A stretch of DNA of 64,000 nt, taken from positions 1 through 64,000 of the forward strand of contig NZ_RKLP01000003.1 in the NCBI RefSeq assembly GCF_004011865.1, written 5' to 3'. A model generated the notes under the pieces. The model was not told the origin of the DNA. It ran no database searches and worked only from the letters and a program-made list of their open reading frames with translations. Below, piece after piece: positions 26,914-35,645 of this stretch; within the stretch, counting starts at the first letter, position 1; every line of letters begins with the position of its first letter. The stretch comes from Prescottella agglutinans (GTDB lineage Bacteria; Actinomycetota; Actinomycetes; Mycobacteriales; Mycobacteriaceae). The position numbers and the translations under genes are program-made.

Positions 26914-27882
26914 GTGGACGTGACGAAGGTGGAAGGCTTCGATCGTCTGATCGAGCCGTTCCGGACGGAACTGCGGGCGTACTGCTACCGGATGCTCGGC
27001 TCGGCGCACGACGCGGAGGACTCGGTCCAGGACACGTACCTGCGGGCGTGGCGGGCGCGGGAACAGTACGACGAGACCCGTAGCTCGCCGCGCACCTGGC
27101 TCTACCGGATCGCGACGAACGTCTGCCTGACCGCCCTCGAGGTTCGCGGCCGCCGCCCGTTGCCGTCGGGGCTCGTGGCCGCGTCGGATCCGCTCGATCC
27201 GTTCGTCCGGCGAGAGCACGCCGAATGGCTCCAGCCGTTTCCGGACGCGTCGACGAATGCCGGCGATCCCGCCGGGGAGGTGATCGATCGCAGCAGCCTG
27301 CGGCTGGCATTCGCCGCGTCCCTCCAGCACCTGTCGGCGCGTCAGCGCGGTGCGCTGATCCTGCGTGACGTGCTCGGCTTCTCGGCGTCCGAGACCGCGG
27401 GCGTCCTCGGCGCCACCGTCGGGGCGGTGAACAGTTCCCTGCGGCGGGCACGCGCCCGGATGAAGGAGATCGGCGTTCGGCAGGAAGGGGTCGGCGAGCC
27501 GACCGCCGCCGAGCAGCGTGCCTGGGTCCAGCGCTACATGAAGGCGTTCGAACTCGCCGACGTCGAGGCCATCAAGCGGCTGCTCACCGAGGACGTGCTC
27601 ATGGAGATGCCGCCGATGCTCAACTGGTTCGCCGGTCGCGGCAACTACGGCCTGTTCATGGAGTGGGTCTTCGCGCACGCCGGGACGGACTGGCTGCTCG
27701 AGGAGGTTGCGGCCAACGGCGGTCAGCCAGGATTCGCCGCCTATCGACGCGTCGGCGACGGATACGAGCTGCACACCCTCCAGATCTTCACCGTCACCGC
27801 CGAGGGCATCAGCCGGAACTCGGTGTTCCAGGAGCCCGACGTATTCGCGGCTTTCGGTCTGGCGGCCCGCCGGGCTCGATGA
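26914..27882 (+). CDS. ECF RNA polymerase sigma factor with SnoaL-like C-terminal domain (SigG-like)
   Basis: A 322-residue ECF sigma factor. Sigma-2 is at about 10-75 (AYCYRMLGSAHDAEDSVQDT, TWLYRIATNVCL). Sigma-4 is at about 145-195 (LSARQRGALILRDVLGFSAS, VNSSLRRARARM). A further ~120 residues form an NTF2/SnoaL-like fold (YMKAFELADVEAIKRLL, LMEMPPMLNWFAGRG). This layout belongs to the SigG/SigJ-type ECF groups, in which the tail replaces an anti-sigma factor. I chose the GTG at 26914, just after GGAGGAG, over an earlier in-frame start at 26848. A separate SnoaL-like protein gene follows 121 bases downstream. Confidence 0.88.
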   Translation: MDVTKVEGFDRLIEPFRTELRAYCYRMLGSAHDAEDSVQDTYLRAWRAREQYDETRSSPRTWLYRIATNVCLTALEVRGRRPLPSGLVAASDPLDPFVRREHAEWLQPFPDASTNAGDPAGEVIDRSSLRLAFAASLQHLSARQRGALILRDVLGFSASETAGVLGATVGAVNSSLRRARARMKEIGVRQEGVGEPTAAEQRAWVQRYMKAFELADVEAIKRLLTEDVLMEMPPMLNWFAGRGNYGLFMEWVFAHAGTDWLLEEVAANGGQPGFAAYRRVGDGYELHTLQIFTVTAEGISRNSVFQEPDVFAAFGLAARRAR

Positions 27883-28003
27883 GGCGATGAGGCACGCCCC
27901 GAAATCTCCTCGGCGCCGGCGCGACGAGTTTCGACCCCTCGGCCGGTATGTATTCGCGAGCTCGCCGGAATCCCCGGGCGGGCCGATGACGAGGGAGGAT
28001 CCG

Positions 28004-28414
28004 ATGTCGAACAATCGTGTGGACGATGTGGCCGCAATCCAGGCCGTGCTGTCCGATTCCTACAAGGCGTGGGCGGCGGGCGACGCCGACGGCATGGTCG
28101 CCGACTACACCCCGGACGCGACCGCCATCATGACGGGCTCGTTCCGTGACGGCCGTGACGTGATCCGTCGGAACATGGCGCTCGGTTTCGCGGGGCCGCT
28201 GAGGGGCAGTTCGACCGTGAACAAGCAGCTAGGCATCCGCTTCGTCGGCCGGGACGGTGCGATCGTCATCAGCGAATCCGCCATCCGGTTCGCCGGTGAG
28301 ACCGAGGTGCCGGACGACCGACGCAAGGTCAACGCGACCTGGGTCTTCGAGAAGCGGGACGGCCGGTGGCTGATCGCGGCCTATCACAACAGCCCGGTGC
28401 TGCCGCCGAGCTGA
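28004..28414 (+). CDS. SgcJ/EcaC-type NTF2-fold protein
   Basis: A 136-residue protein: VDDVAAIQAVLSDSYKAWAA, GMVADYTPDATAIMTGSFRD and a C-terminal NATWVFEKRDGRWLIAAYHN. This is the SgcJ/EcaC/DUF4440 shape, a small NTF2-fold protein of generally unknown activity. The ATG at 28004 has GGGAGG upstream. It lies directly after the sigma-factor gene and is closed off by a strong hairpin, so the two probably form one unit; the small protein may be a target or partner of the sigma factor tail. Confidence 0.82.
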   Translation: MSNNRVDDVAAIQAVLSDSYKAWAAGDADGMVADYTPDATAIMTGSFRDGRDVIRRNMALGFAGPLRGSSTVNKQLGIRFVGRDGAIVISESAIRFAGETEVPDDRRKVNATWVFEKRDGRWLIAAYHNSPVLPPS

Positions 28415-28436
28415 CGCCCGCCCACGGGTTCGGCTC

Positions 28437-28479
28437 GAGCGCCGGCCTCGTCCTGTCCGACGGGACGAGGCCGGCGCTC
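28437..28479 (+). terminator. Hairpin terminator
   Basis: Perfect 17-base arms starting GAGCGCCGGCCTCGTCC, with a 9-base loop, 22 bases after the stop of the NTF2-fold gene and before the MFS gene. Confidence 0.75.
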
Positions 28480-28568
28480 CCGGATCGTTACCTTGCCGGC
28501 CGTTGACGCCTCCGGGAAAGTGGAAGACACTGTCAAAAGACATGGGATACCAATTCGGAGGTTCTCTC

Positions 28569-30161
28569 ATGATCTCTACTCTCCGTACCGACGCGGCGAC
28601 CGTGGCGACCACCTCCCGGCGGTGGTGGGCGCTGGCCGCGCTGTCCGTCGCCGTCTTCGCGATCGGCATCGACGTGATGGTCCTGACCGTCGCGCTCCCC
28701 ACCCTCGCCCGCGACCTCGATGCGACGACCTCTGCGCTGCAGTGGTTCTCGACGTCGTACACCCTCGTGCTGGCGGCCGCCCTGTTGCCGGCCGGCAGCC
28801 TCGGTGACCGGATCGGACGCCGCCGGCTGCTGCTGATGGCGATGGCGCTGTTCGGGATCGCGTCGCTCGCCTGCGCGTACTCACAGACCGGCGCACAGTT
28901 GATCGGTGCCCGCGCACTCCTCGGACTCGCGGCCGCCGCGATCATGCCCATGTCGATGGCGGTACTGCCGGTCTTGTTCCCGTCGCAGGCCGAACAGCAG
29001 CGGGCGCTGACCATCTGGGTGACCGCGACGGCGCTGGGGCTGCCGCTGGGCCCGATCCTGGGCGGTTGGCTGCTCGGCCACTTCTGGTGGGGCTCGGTGT
29101 TTCTCGTGAACGTGCCGCTCGTGTGTGTCGGGCTCGTCGCCGTCGCGATTCTCGTTCCGGAGTCGCGGAGCAGCGATCCCGGCCGATTCGACACGGTGGG
29201 TGCGGTCCTGGCGTCGGGCGGACTGCTCGCGCTCACCTACGGATTCATCTCGGCCGGCAGCGACGGCTGGGGTGCGGCACACGTGCTCGTCACGCTGGCC
29301 GTCGGCGTGGTCGTCCTCGCCGTGTTCCTGCTGTGGGAGAAGCGAACCGATCATCCGCTGATCGACCTGGCGCTGCTGTCCGACCGTGACTACGCCTCGG
29401 GTGCGGGCCTGTCGACGTTGGTCAACTTCGTGATGTTCGGTCTGCTGTTCGCGCTGCCGCTGTACCTGGGGTCGGTGCTCGGCGCGGACGCGCTGGGGAT
29501 CGGTGTGCGCCTGCTGCCGATGATCGCGGGCCTCGTGCTGGGCACGCGACTGGCCGACCTGCTCGCTCGTGTCCTCGGTCCCGGTGCGCTGATCGCACTG
29601 GGATTCGCGGCGATCGTCGGTGCGTGCCTGATCGGTGTCACCATGACCGCCGAGACCGGCTACGGCCTGCTGGCGACGTGGCTCGTGATCGCCGGGCTGG
29701 GGCTGGGGCTGGTGATGCCCACCGCGATGGCCGCCGCGGTCGGTGCGCTCACCCCGGAGCGGTCGGGTTCGGGATCGGCTCTGGTGCAAGCACTTCGGCA
29801 GGCCGGTGGGACCATCGGTGTTGCGGTGCTGGGCACCGTGCTGGCCGCGGGCTATCACGCGCACCTGCCGAGCACACCGCTGCCGGAGCCCGCCGCGTCC
29901 GCCGTGTCCGACTCGGTGAGCAGCGGGGTCGCGGTGGCGAGGCAACTCGGCCTGCCCACGCTCGAGGAACAGGTGCAGTCCGCGTTCGTACACGGCATGG
30001 TCTCGGCGCTGTGGGTCAGCGGGGCGCTCGCGATCGTCGGCGGCGTCGTCGCGCTCGTGGTGCTCCCGCTGCGACGTCCGCCCGACGATCCGGAGTCGGC
30101 GGCGGACACCGATGTCGCGACCGACGATGGGGAACACTGTGGCCATGAGCACGTCGACTGA
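28569..30161 (+). CDS. MFS drug-efflux transporter, DHA2 family (14 TM)
   Basis: A 530-residue membrane transporter. It starts with SRRWWALAALSVAVFAIGID, has motif A GDRIGRRRLLL between TM2 and TM3, and the antiporter motif C region ALGLPLGPILGGWLLG in TM5. I count about 14 membrane segments, so proton-driven multidrug efflux of the EmrB/QacA type is expected. The ATG at 28569 has CGGAGG upstream. A small GACA-C-TGTC palindrome lies 35 bases upstream (28526-28534). The stop overlaps the start of a TetR gene, so the repressor and pump are made together. Confidence 0.9.
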   Translation: MISTLRTDAATVATTSRRWWALAALSVAVFAIGIDVMVLTVALPTLARDLDATTSALQWFSTSYTLVLAAALLPAGSLGDRIGRRRLLLMAMALFGIASLACAYSQTGAQLIGARALLGLAAAAIMPMSMAVLPVLFPSQAEQQRALTIWVTATALGLPLGPILGGWLLGHFWWGSVFLVNVPLVCVGLVAVAILVPESRSSDPGRFDTVGAVLASGGLLALTYGFISAGSDGWGAAHVLVTLAVGVVVLAVFLLWEKRTDHPLIDLALLSDRDYASGAGLSTLVNFVMFGLLFALPLYLGSVLGADALGIGVRLLPMIAGLVLGTRLADLLARVLGPGALIALGFAAIVGACLIGVTMTAETGYGLLATWLVIAGLGLGLVMPTAMAAAVGALTPERSGSGSALVQALRQAGGTIGVAVLGTVLAAGYHAHLPSTPLPEPAASAVSDSVSSGVAVARQLGLPTLEEQVQSAFVHGMVSALWVSGALAIVGGVVALVVLPLRRPPDDPESAADTDVATDDGEHCGHEHVD

Positions 30162-30729
30162 GCCGATGGGCCTGCGGGAACGCAAGAAGCGGCGGACGCG
30201 GGAGTTGATCCGTGAACACGCGATGCGCCTGTTCACCGAGCAGGGCTACGCGCAGACCACCGTCGACCAGATCGCGGCCGCGGCCGAGATCTCACCGAGC
30301 ACGTTCTTCCGCTACTTCCCGAGCAAGGAACAGCTGATCCTCATCGACGACCTGGACGCGCCCATGCTCGCGGCGATCGCGGCGCAACCGCCTGACGTGC
30401 CCCCGCTGACCGCGTGCCGACGCGCCTTCCAGGAGGTGCTGTCGGCGCTGACGCCTGCGGAGATCGAGGCCGAGCGCACCCGGCAACGGCTGCTGTTCTC
30501 CGTGCCGGAGCTACGGTCGGCGATGCTCGGGGAACTCACCCGGTCGCTCGGCATCCTGGCCGACGCGATCGGTGCGCGCGTCGGCCGTCCGGCCGACGAC
30601 TTCGAGGTGCGTGTGTTCGCCGGTGTCCTCGCGGGGGCGGTGCTGGGTGCCGTCGGCGAGGATCCGCCGGAGCTCGCCACCTTCGTCGAGGCGATCGATT
30701 TCCTCGAGCGTGGAATGCCGCTCGGTTGA
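30145..30729 (+). CDS. TetR-family repressor of the efflux pump
   Basis: A 194-residue TetR regulator with helix-turn-helix at about 15-60: RTRELIREHAMRLFTEQGYA, TVDQIAAAAEISPSTFFRYF, PSKEQLI. The C-terminal ligand domain is variable. The start at 30145 overlaps the MFS gene by 17 bases; an ATG at 30166 is the alternative. By position it most likely represses the operon it belongs to. Confidence 0.88.
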   Translation: MSTSTEPMGLRERKKRRTRELIREHAMRLFTEQGYAQTTVDQIAAAAEISPSTFFRYFPSKEQLILIDDLDAPMLAAIAAQPPDVPPLTACRRAFQEVLSALTPAEIEAERTRQRLLFSVPELRSAMLGELTRSLGILADAIGARVGRPADDFEVRVFAGVLAGAVLGAVGEDPPELATFVEAIDFLERGMPLG

Positions 30730-30803
30730 CGGTTTCAGACGGATCTCAGAATCCGGCACTACCCTGAACTGTCGGCCCGACCGGACTGCCCCGACCAGAC
30801 TGT

Positions 30804-30849
30804 GTTGAAACCGTCGGCACCGCCGGCAGTTGAAACTGTCGGCACCGCC
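30804..30849. repeat. Tandem 25-base repeat, two units
   Basis: GTTGAAAC(C/T)GTCGGCACCGCC occurs at 30804-30824 and 30829-30849, 25 bases apart, with one mismatch; a weaker third unit may lie near 30765. It ends 24 bases before a membrane-protein start, so it lies in the leader or promoter. Confidence 0.5.
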
Positions 30850-30873
30850 CGACGGAGAGAGCAGGCGCCCACC

Positions 30874-31731
30874 ATGACGAACCCCGACGATCCGCGCACC
30901 CCGCAGGAACGCGCGTACGACCCTGCCGAGCAGGCGTCCGACGAGACCGTCCAGTGGGCCCGCCCCGCGGACGGACCGACTCAGCAGATCGGCCCGGTGG
31001 CACCGGCGGACCAGCCCACCGAGCAGTACTACACGGCAGACCCGTACCAGGCGTACGGTTCGCCGCCGCCCAACCCGACACAGGCCTTCCCGACGTACGA
31101 CCCGCGGCTCGACCCGCAGGCCACCCCGCCCAACCCGACGCAGGCCTATCCGACGTACTACGGGGGGGCCGGCACCCCGCCGCCCGGACAACCACCGATC
31201 GGCGAGGCCCCGGCGATCGAGGACACGCCCGAGCACAAGCCCGCGCGCAAGGTGGGTCTGCTGGCGGCCGTCGCCGCTGGTGTCCTGCTGCTGGCGCTCG
31301 GCCTGATCGTCGGTTTCATGTTGAACAACGGTGGTTCGGACGAGGCCACCACGGCGACGGCCCCGTCCACCCGCACGGCGGCGCCGGCCGTGCCGCCGCG
31401 TGCGAGCACGCCGCCGTCCCAGACGGCCCCGGACACGACGTCGCCGCTCGAGGGCATTCCCGGCGGTGTCGGGGACCTGATCGGCAAGGCCGGGACCGCG
31501 ATGGGGACCATCACCGCCAACGACGGAGGAACGCTGACCCTCGACGGTCTCGGCGGCACCACGATCACCGTGCGCACCACGCCCGACACCTCGCTCATCT
31601 CGTTGACCGCGCGCAGCGTCGCCGACCTGAAGCCCGGCGAATCCGTCCTGGTCCACGGCGACAAACTCGAGAACGGGACGGTTACGGCAAATCTGATCAT
31701 CGGCACCTCGCTCCCCGATTTCGGTAACTGA
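30874..31731 (+). CDS. Membrane-anchored protein with Pro-rich N-terminus and DUF5666-like domain
   Basis: A 285-residue bitopic protein. Residues 1-125 are a cytoplasmic, Pro/Gln/Tyr-rich tail with repeats of PPNPTQA(F/Y)PTY. One membrane segment (about 129-151, LLAAVAAGVLLLALGLIVGF) follows. Outside is a Thr/Pro linker and a small beta domain (GTITANDGGTLTLDGLGGTT, VRTTPDTSL), resembling the DUF5666 fold. The tail repeats look like a scaffold or phosphorylation region of the kind seen in actinobacterial cell-envelope proteins. Function unknown. Confidence 0.75.
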   Translation: MTNPDDPRTPQERAYDPAEQASDETVQWARPADGPTQQIGPVAPADQPTEQYYTADPYQAYGSPPPNPTQAFPTYDPRLDPQATPPNPTQAYPTYYGGAGTPPPGQPPIGEAPAIEDTPEHKPARKVGLLAAVAAGVLLLALGLIVGFMLNNGGSDEATTATAPSTRTAAPAVPPRASTPPSQTAPDTTSPLEGIPGGVGDLIGKAGTAMGTITANDGGTLTLDGLGGTTITVRTTPDTSLISLTARSVADLKPGESVLVHGDKLENGTVTANLIIGTSLPDFGN

Positions 31732-31784
31732 CGCGCGGCACCGGATGCCCGGATCGGGCCCGAGAGTGGCTAGGCTGAGCCTCG

Positions 31785-32489
31785 ATGACGGCTATGTGGT
31801 TCGGTTTGGCAGTGATAGCGCTCGCGGGTGCTGTCGCCCTGCTCTATGTCGATCGCACGCGGCGCGACCAGACGGGGCGCGTCCGGCAGATCTGGGCGAA
31901 GGCGCAGGGATACACGTTCAACACCTCGGACGAGCAGCTGCCGTCCACGTGGAACCGGGCGGCCCTCGCCAAGCAGGACTACCTGGCTGCGGTCGACGTG
32001 GTGCGCGGCGTCCGTCGCGGTGAGGAATTCGTGCTCTTCGACCTCGAGGACACCGCGACCATCGTCGCGGTCCACCGTGAGGTGGGGTCGGACGTCGACA
32101 TCGACCTGCGGCTGAAGTCGACGCCGCCGCCGCGCGACGCCGACCTGAACCTGCTGGGCGCGATCGGCCCGCGCGTGGTGTTCGCGACCGATCTCGAGAT
32201 CGCCCGACGCGTGTGCGACCAGCGCATGGTCGCGTTCACCGAGTCGGTCCCGCCGCAGCTGCAGATGCTGTGGAGCGAGGGGGAGTGGACCCTCGGTTCG
32301 CTCCCGGTCGGCAGCTCCGGCCGGGACTGGGACGCGGCGATCGAGACGGTGTCCCGACTGTCCGGCATGCTGCGCGTGCTGCCCCCCGCCACCGATCCCG
32401 GCTCGTTCGAGCCGCTCGCGCACGATCCCGGTCGCCCGCTCGCGCAGGGCCCCTACGACAGGTTCGACGAGCCGGAGTCCGCCCGGTAG
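31785..32489 (+). CDS. Conserved actinobacterial membrane-anchored protein (Rv0383c-like position)
   Basis: A 234-residue protein with one N-terminal membrane segment (MTAMWFGLAVIALAGAVALL) followed by a soluble domain with TFNTSDEQLPSTWNRAALAK and DVVRGVRRGEEFVLFDLED. From memory Mtb Rv0383c occupies the same place between pyrE and clpB, and I take this to be its counterpart by position and layout. No enzyme motif is visible. It is followed on the same strand by a LemA-like gene and pyrE. Confidence 0.65.
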   Translation: MTAMWFGLAVIALAGAVALLYVDRTRRDQTGRVRQIWAKAQGYTFNTSDEQLPSTWNRAALAKQDYLAAVDVVRGVRRGEEFVLFDLEDTATIVAVHREVGSDVDIDLRLKSTPPPRDADLNLLGAIGPRVVFATDLEIARRVCDQRMVAFTESVPPQLQMLWSEGEWTLGSLPVGSSGRDWDAAIETVSRLSGMLRVLPPATDPGSFEPLAHDPGRPLAQGPYDRFDEPESAR

Positions 32490-32559
32490 GCCTCCGTGGC
32501 CCAGCGCCGCCGCGCGCTCGAATAGCGGCACCGTCGCGACCCCAGTAGATTCCGAATCT

Positions 32560-33156
32560 GTGGCTGTTGTGTCGGGTGTTGTTCTTGTTGTTTTTGTGAT
32601 CTGTGTGGTCTGTGCGGCTTGGATGAGGTCGAGCATCCAGCGGTTGCGTCGCCTCGCGTCGAGTGTCGACTCCGCACTCGCGCTCGTCCACGTGGAACTG
32701 GACCGCCGCTACGAGTACGTGCCCGCTCTGGTGCTGGCTGCCTCCGAGACCGTAGGAAGCGACCTGGTGGCGCCGGTGTCCGGCGCACGATCCCTCGCCA
32801 TGCGCGTCCGCGAGGAGGACCTCGACCTGCGCCGACAGGCCGGTGCCGAGAAGGCGCTGTCCGAGGCGTTGCATGCGGTGCTCGAGAGCGGCCGCCGCTA
32901 TCCGCAGCTCGCGCACGACTGGGCTTTCGTGCACCCGGCGCACGAAATCGAGGTCACCGAGCAGCGCCTGACGGGTGCCATCCGGGTGTACAACGAGCAG
33001 GCCCGGAGCCTGAACCGTGCGATCCGGACGTTTCCCGGGACCGTCGTCGCGCACCGACTCGACATCGGGAGCGCGCAGCTGTTCGAGGCCACCGTCCTGG
33101 CGGTGCCGTCGTCCGACACACTCGCTGACGACGATGTCGCCGACGCCGCGGCGTGA
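32560..33156 (+). CDS. LemA-like membrane-anchored protein
   Basis: A 198-residue protein beginning with a hydrophobic helix (VVSGVVLVVFVICVVCAAWM) and continuing with long helices. VDSALALVHVELDRRYEYVP resembles the LemA start (VD..L..R..LIPNLV), and EVTEQRLTGAIRVYNEQARSLN resembles its IN..R..YN..V..YN region. LemA proteins have an extracytoplasmic N-terminus and unknown function. The start is a GTG. It lies between the preceding membrane protein gene and pyrE, with short gaps. Confidence 0.65.
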   Translation: MAVVSGVVLVVFVICVVCAAWMRSSIQRLRRLASSVDSALALVHVELDRRYEYVPALVLAASETVGSDLVAPVSGARSLAMRVREEDLDLRRQAGAEKALSEALHAVLESGRRYPQLAHDWAFVHPAHEIEVTEQRLTGAIRVYNEQARSLNRAIRTFPGTVVAHRLDIGSAQLFEATVLAVPSSDTLADDDVADAAA

Positions 33157-33248
33157 GGGCCGTGGGGGTCATCGGCGCCGCGACCAGGCATCCTCGCTAG
33201 GCTCGACATGACGAATTGTTGTCTGACTTGGTGATGGGAGAGCGGCCG

Positions 33249-33782
33249 ATGACGGATCGCGACGAGCTCGCGGCGCTGGTGCGCGAGCTGGCGGTGGTGC
33301 ACGGAAAGGTGACCTTGTCCTCGGGCAAGGAGGCCGACTACTACGTGGACCTGCGCCGCGCGACGCTGCACCACCGCGCCGGCCCGCTGATCGGCAAGCT
33401 GCTGCGCGAACTGGTCGCCGACTGGGACTTCGACGCCGTCGGCGGACTCACCATGGGCGCCGACCCCGTCGCGATGGCCGTCATGCACGCCGAGGGCCGC
33501 CCGATCGACGCGTTCGTCGTCCGCAAGGCCGCCAAGGCGCACGGCATGCAGCGCCAGATCGAGGGCCCCGACGTCGTCGGCAAGCGTGTCCTCGTCGTCG
33601 AGGACACCACCACCACCGGCAACTCGCCGCTCACCGCCGTCAAGGCCCTGCGTGACGTGGGCGCCATCGTCGTCGGTGTCGCAACCGTCGTCGACCGCGC
33701 CACCGGCGCCGACGCCGTCATCGCCGCCGAGGGGCTCGAGTACCGCTCGCTGTTGGGTCTCGGAGACCTCGGCCTGGACTGA
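33249..33782 (+). CDS. pyrE: Orotate phosphoribosyltransferase
   Basis: A 177-residue type I phosphoribosyltransferase: YYVDLRRATLHH near the N-terminus, FVVRKAAKAHG (catalytic loop Lys/His) and the PRPP motif VLVVEDTTTTGNS. It converts orotate and PRPP to OMP in pyrimidine synthesis. I chose the ATG at 33249 with GGGAGAG upstream over an earlier in-frame start at 33216. A perfect 23-base hairpin follows 21 bases after the stop. Position relative to clpB matches Mtb Rv0382c. Confidence 0.93.
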   Translation: MTDRDELAALVRELAVVHGKVTLSSGKEADYYVDLRRATLHHRAGPLIGKLLRELVADWDFDAVGGLTMGADPVAMAVMHAEGRPIDAFVVRKAAKAHGMQRQIEGPDVVGKRVLVVEDTTTTGNSPLTAVKALRDVGAIVVGVATVVDRATGADAVIAAEGLEYRSLLGLGDLGLD

Positions 33783-33803
33783 TCCGGGTCGCCCCGGCTT
33801 CAC

Positions 33804-33852
33804 GCTGAAGGGACCGTTCATGCGCTCGCAGCGCATGAACGGTCCCTTCAGC
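33804..33852. terminator. Perfect long hairpin between pyrE and a convergent gene
   Basis: Perfect 23-base arms (33804-33826 and 33830-33852; left arm begins GCTGAAGGGACCGTTCATGC) around a CGC loop. The loop is only three bases, tighter than the dispersed palindromes, and the sequence is unrelated to them. It sits between convergent genes and can serve both directions. Confidence 0.7.
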
Positions 33853-33867
33853 TGTCAAGACGTTCGA

Positions 33868-34377
33868 TCAGGGGACGATGAAGAAGCCAGTGACGCCCCC
33901 GTAGCTGGTCTGCGGGCGGACTTCGTTGTACCAGGGGCTGATCGGGCCGACCGTCATCGACAGCGCCGCTACCCCGGAACCGGGATTGATCTCGGTGCGG
34001 ACGGTCTGGCCCTGGACTGCGAGGAGCTCGACCTCCTTGAGCTGTCCGGTGTAGATCCCGAGGTTCCATGCGACGGTGACCTTCACCTTGCAGGCCGGGT
34101 TCTGGGCCCAGCCGGGGCCGATGCCGTTCAGGACGCGCGGCGTGAAGGCGACGGTGGCGAGACCCCGGCGCGCGGGATCGGTCTCGACGACGGTGTCGAT
34201 CAGACCGTTGCAGAAGTCGTTCTGCCCGAGCACCGCCAGGGTCGGGCCGTTGAACGACGTGTGCAGGATCGGTGCCGGCGCGGGCGCGGCGCTCGCGGTG
34301 CCCGCAACGCCCGTGACGAGCGCGGTTGCGACGGCCGCGGCGCCGAATGCGCGCACGGCAAAGCTACGAAGCTTCAT
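33868..34377 (-). CDS. Small secreted protein of unknown function
   Basis: A 169-residue protein with a clear Sec signal peptide (SFAVRAFGAAAVATALVTGV, cleavage after AGTASA). The mature part (about 140 residues) has two cysteines, in NDFCNGL and NPACKV, likely one disulfide, and is rich in beta-prone segments. I recognise no domain; similar secreted proteins are common in Nocardia and Rhodococcus. The ATG at 34377 has GGGGGA upstream. It is divergent from galT. Confidence 0.75.
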   Translation of the reverse strand: MKLRSFAVRAFGAAAVATALVTGVAGTASAAPAPAPILHTSFNGPTLAVLGQNDFCNGLIDTVVETDPARRGLATVAFTPRVLNGIGPGWAQNPACKVKVTVAWNLGIYTGQLKEVELLAVQGQTVRTEINPGSGVAALSMTVGPISPWYNEVRPQTSYGGVTGFFIVP

Positions 34378-34529
34378 GTGAATCCCCCGTTGTTTCGATG
34401 TGTTTCGTACCCCCGGCCGTCGCGATTCCGGTGACGGAGCAACAGCCTCGAGCATGCTCACACAGAACGTCCGCCCGAACCAAACCGGGTGGTACCCGAC
34501 GGATCGGGGTCGTCGCATATCGTGTTCCG

Positions 34530-35645
34530 ATGCCGATCCGGAAGACGCGGACACACCTGTCCGACGGGCGCGAGTTGTTCTACTTCGACGACACCGAACC
34601 GTTTGCGGGCGGGGCCGCGACGCGCGAACTGCGCGACGGCCGCGACCTGGCGCCGGTCGAGGCGGCGTCGACGATGCGCTACGACGTCCTGACGGGGGAG
34701 TGGGTGACCCTGGCCGCGCACCGGATGAACCGCACCTTCCTGCCCGCGGCCGACGAATGCCCGCTGTGCCCCACCCAGCCGTCGCGGCCCGCGACCGAGA
34801 TTCCCGCGGACGACTACGACGTCGCGGTGTTCGAGAACCGCTTCCCGTCGCTCGGCTCGGTCGACGGTGCGATTTCCGAACTCGTTGACGGCGAGGATCT
34901 TTGGCCGCAGCGCGCCGCCGACGGCCGGTGCGAGGTGGTGTGCTTCACAAGTGACCACGACCGCAGCTTCGCGCAGCTGGCGCCCTCCCGGGTGCGGACG
35001 GTGCTCGAGGCGCTCCGGGACCGGACGCGGGAGCTGTCGGCGCTGCCGTCCGTCGCGCAGGTGTTCTGCTTCGAGAACCGCGGCGAGGAGATCGGGGTGA
35101 CGCTCTCGCACCCGCACGGCCAGATCTACGCCTACCCGACGCTGCCGCCGCGCACCACCGCGCTGCTGCGGCAGGCCGAGCAGCATCGCAGCCGCACCGG
35201 GCGCTCCCTCCTGCGCGACGTCCTCGACGCCGAGCGACGCGCCGGCACTCGGGTGGTCGTCGAGGGCGAGCACTGGACGGCGTACGTGCCGGCGGCGGCC
35301 CGCTGGCCCGTCGAATTGCACGTCGCCCCGCACCGCGACGTCGCAGACCTCACCGAACTCGACGACGCCGAACTCGACGAGTTGTCCCACCTGTACCTGG
35401 ACGTGCTGGGGCGGCTGGACCGATTCTTCGACGGCGTCGACCGGCTGCCGTACATCGCCGGCTGGCACCAGGCCCCGGTCGGCGCCGGACGCGAACTGGG
35501 AAGGCTGTACCTGCAAGTGTTCTCGCTCATGCGCTCGCCGCACCGGATGAAGTTCCTCGCGGGCTCCGAGTCGGGGATGGGGGCGTGGATCAGTGACACC
35601 ACCCCCGAGCGGATCGCCGCCCGGTTCCGGGAGGTGGCGCCGTGA
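34530..35645 (+). CDS. galT: Galactose-1-phosphate uridylyltransferase
   Basis: A 371-residue HIT-superfamily enzyme. Seen: zinc-site cysteines in CPLCP (77 and 80), FENRFPSLG, the catalytic HPH (194-196, in LSHPHGQIYAYP), and a C-terminal GWHQAPVG segment with the second zinc-site part. It converts galactose-1-phosphate and UDP-glucose to UDP-galactose and glucose-1-phosphate. The start at ATG 34530 (MPIRKTRTH) is chosen from family alignment by eye; no strong ribosome site is visible. The stop overlaps the galK start by four bases. Confidence 0.92.
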   Translation: MPIRKTRTHLSDGRELFYFDDTEPFAGGAATRELRDGRDLAPVEAASTMRYDVLTGEWVTLAAHRMNRTFLPAADECPLCPTQPSRPATEIPADDYDVAVFENRFPSLGSVDGAISELVDGEDLWPQRAADGRCEVVCFTSDHDRSFAQLAPSRVRTVLEALRDRTRELSALPSVAQVFCFENRGEEIGVTLSHPHGQIYAYPTLPPRTTALLRQAEQHRSRTGRSLLRDVLDAERRAGTRVVVEGEHWTAYVPAAARWPVELHVAPHRDVADLTELDDAELDELSHLYLDVLGRLDRFFDGVDRLPYIAGWHQAPVGAGRELGRLYLQVFSLMRSPHRMKFLAGSESGMGAWISDTTPERIAARFREVAP

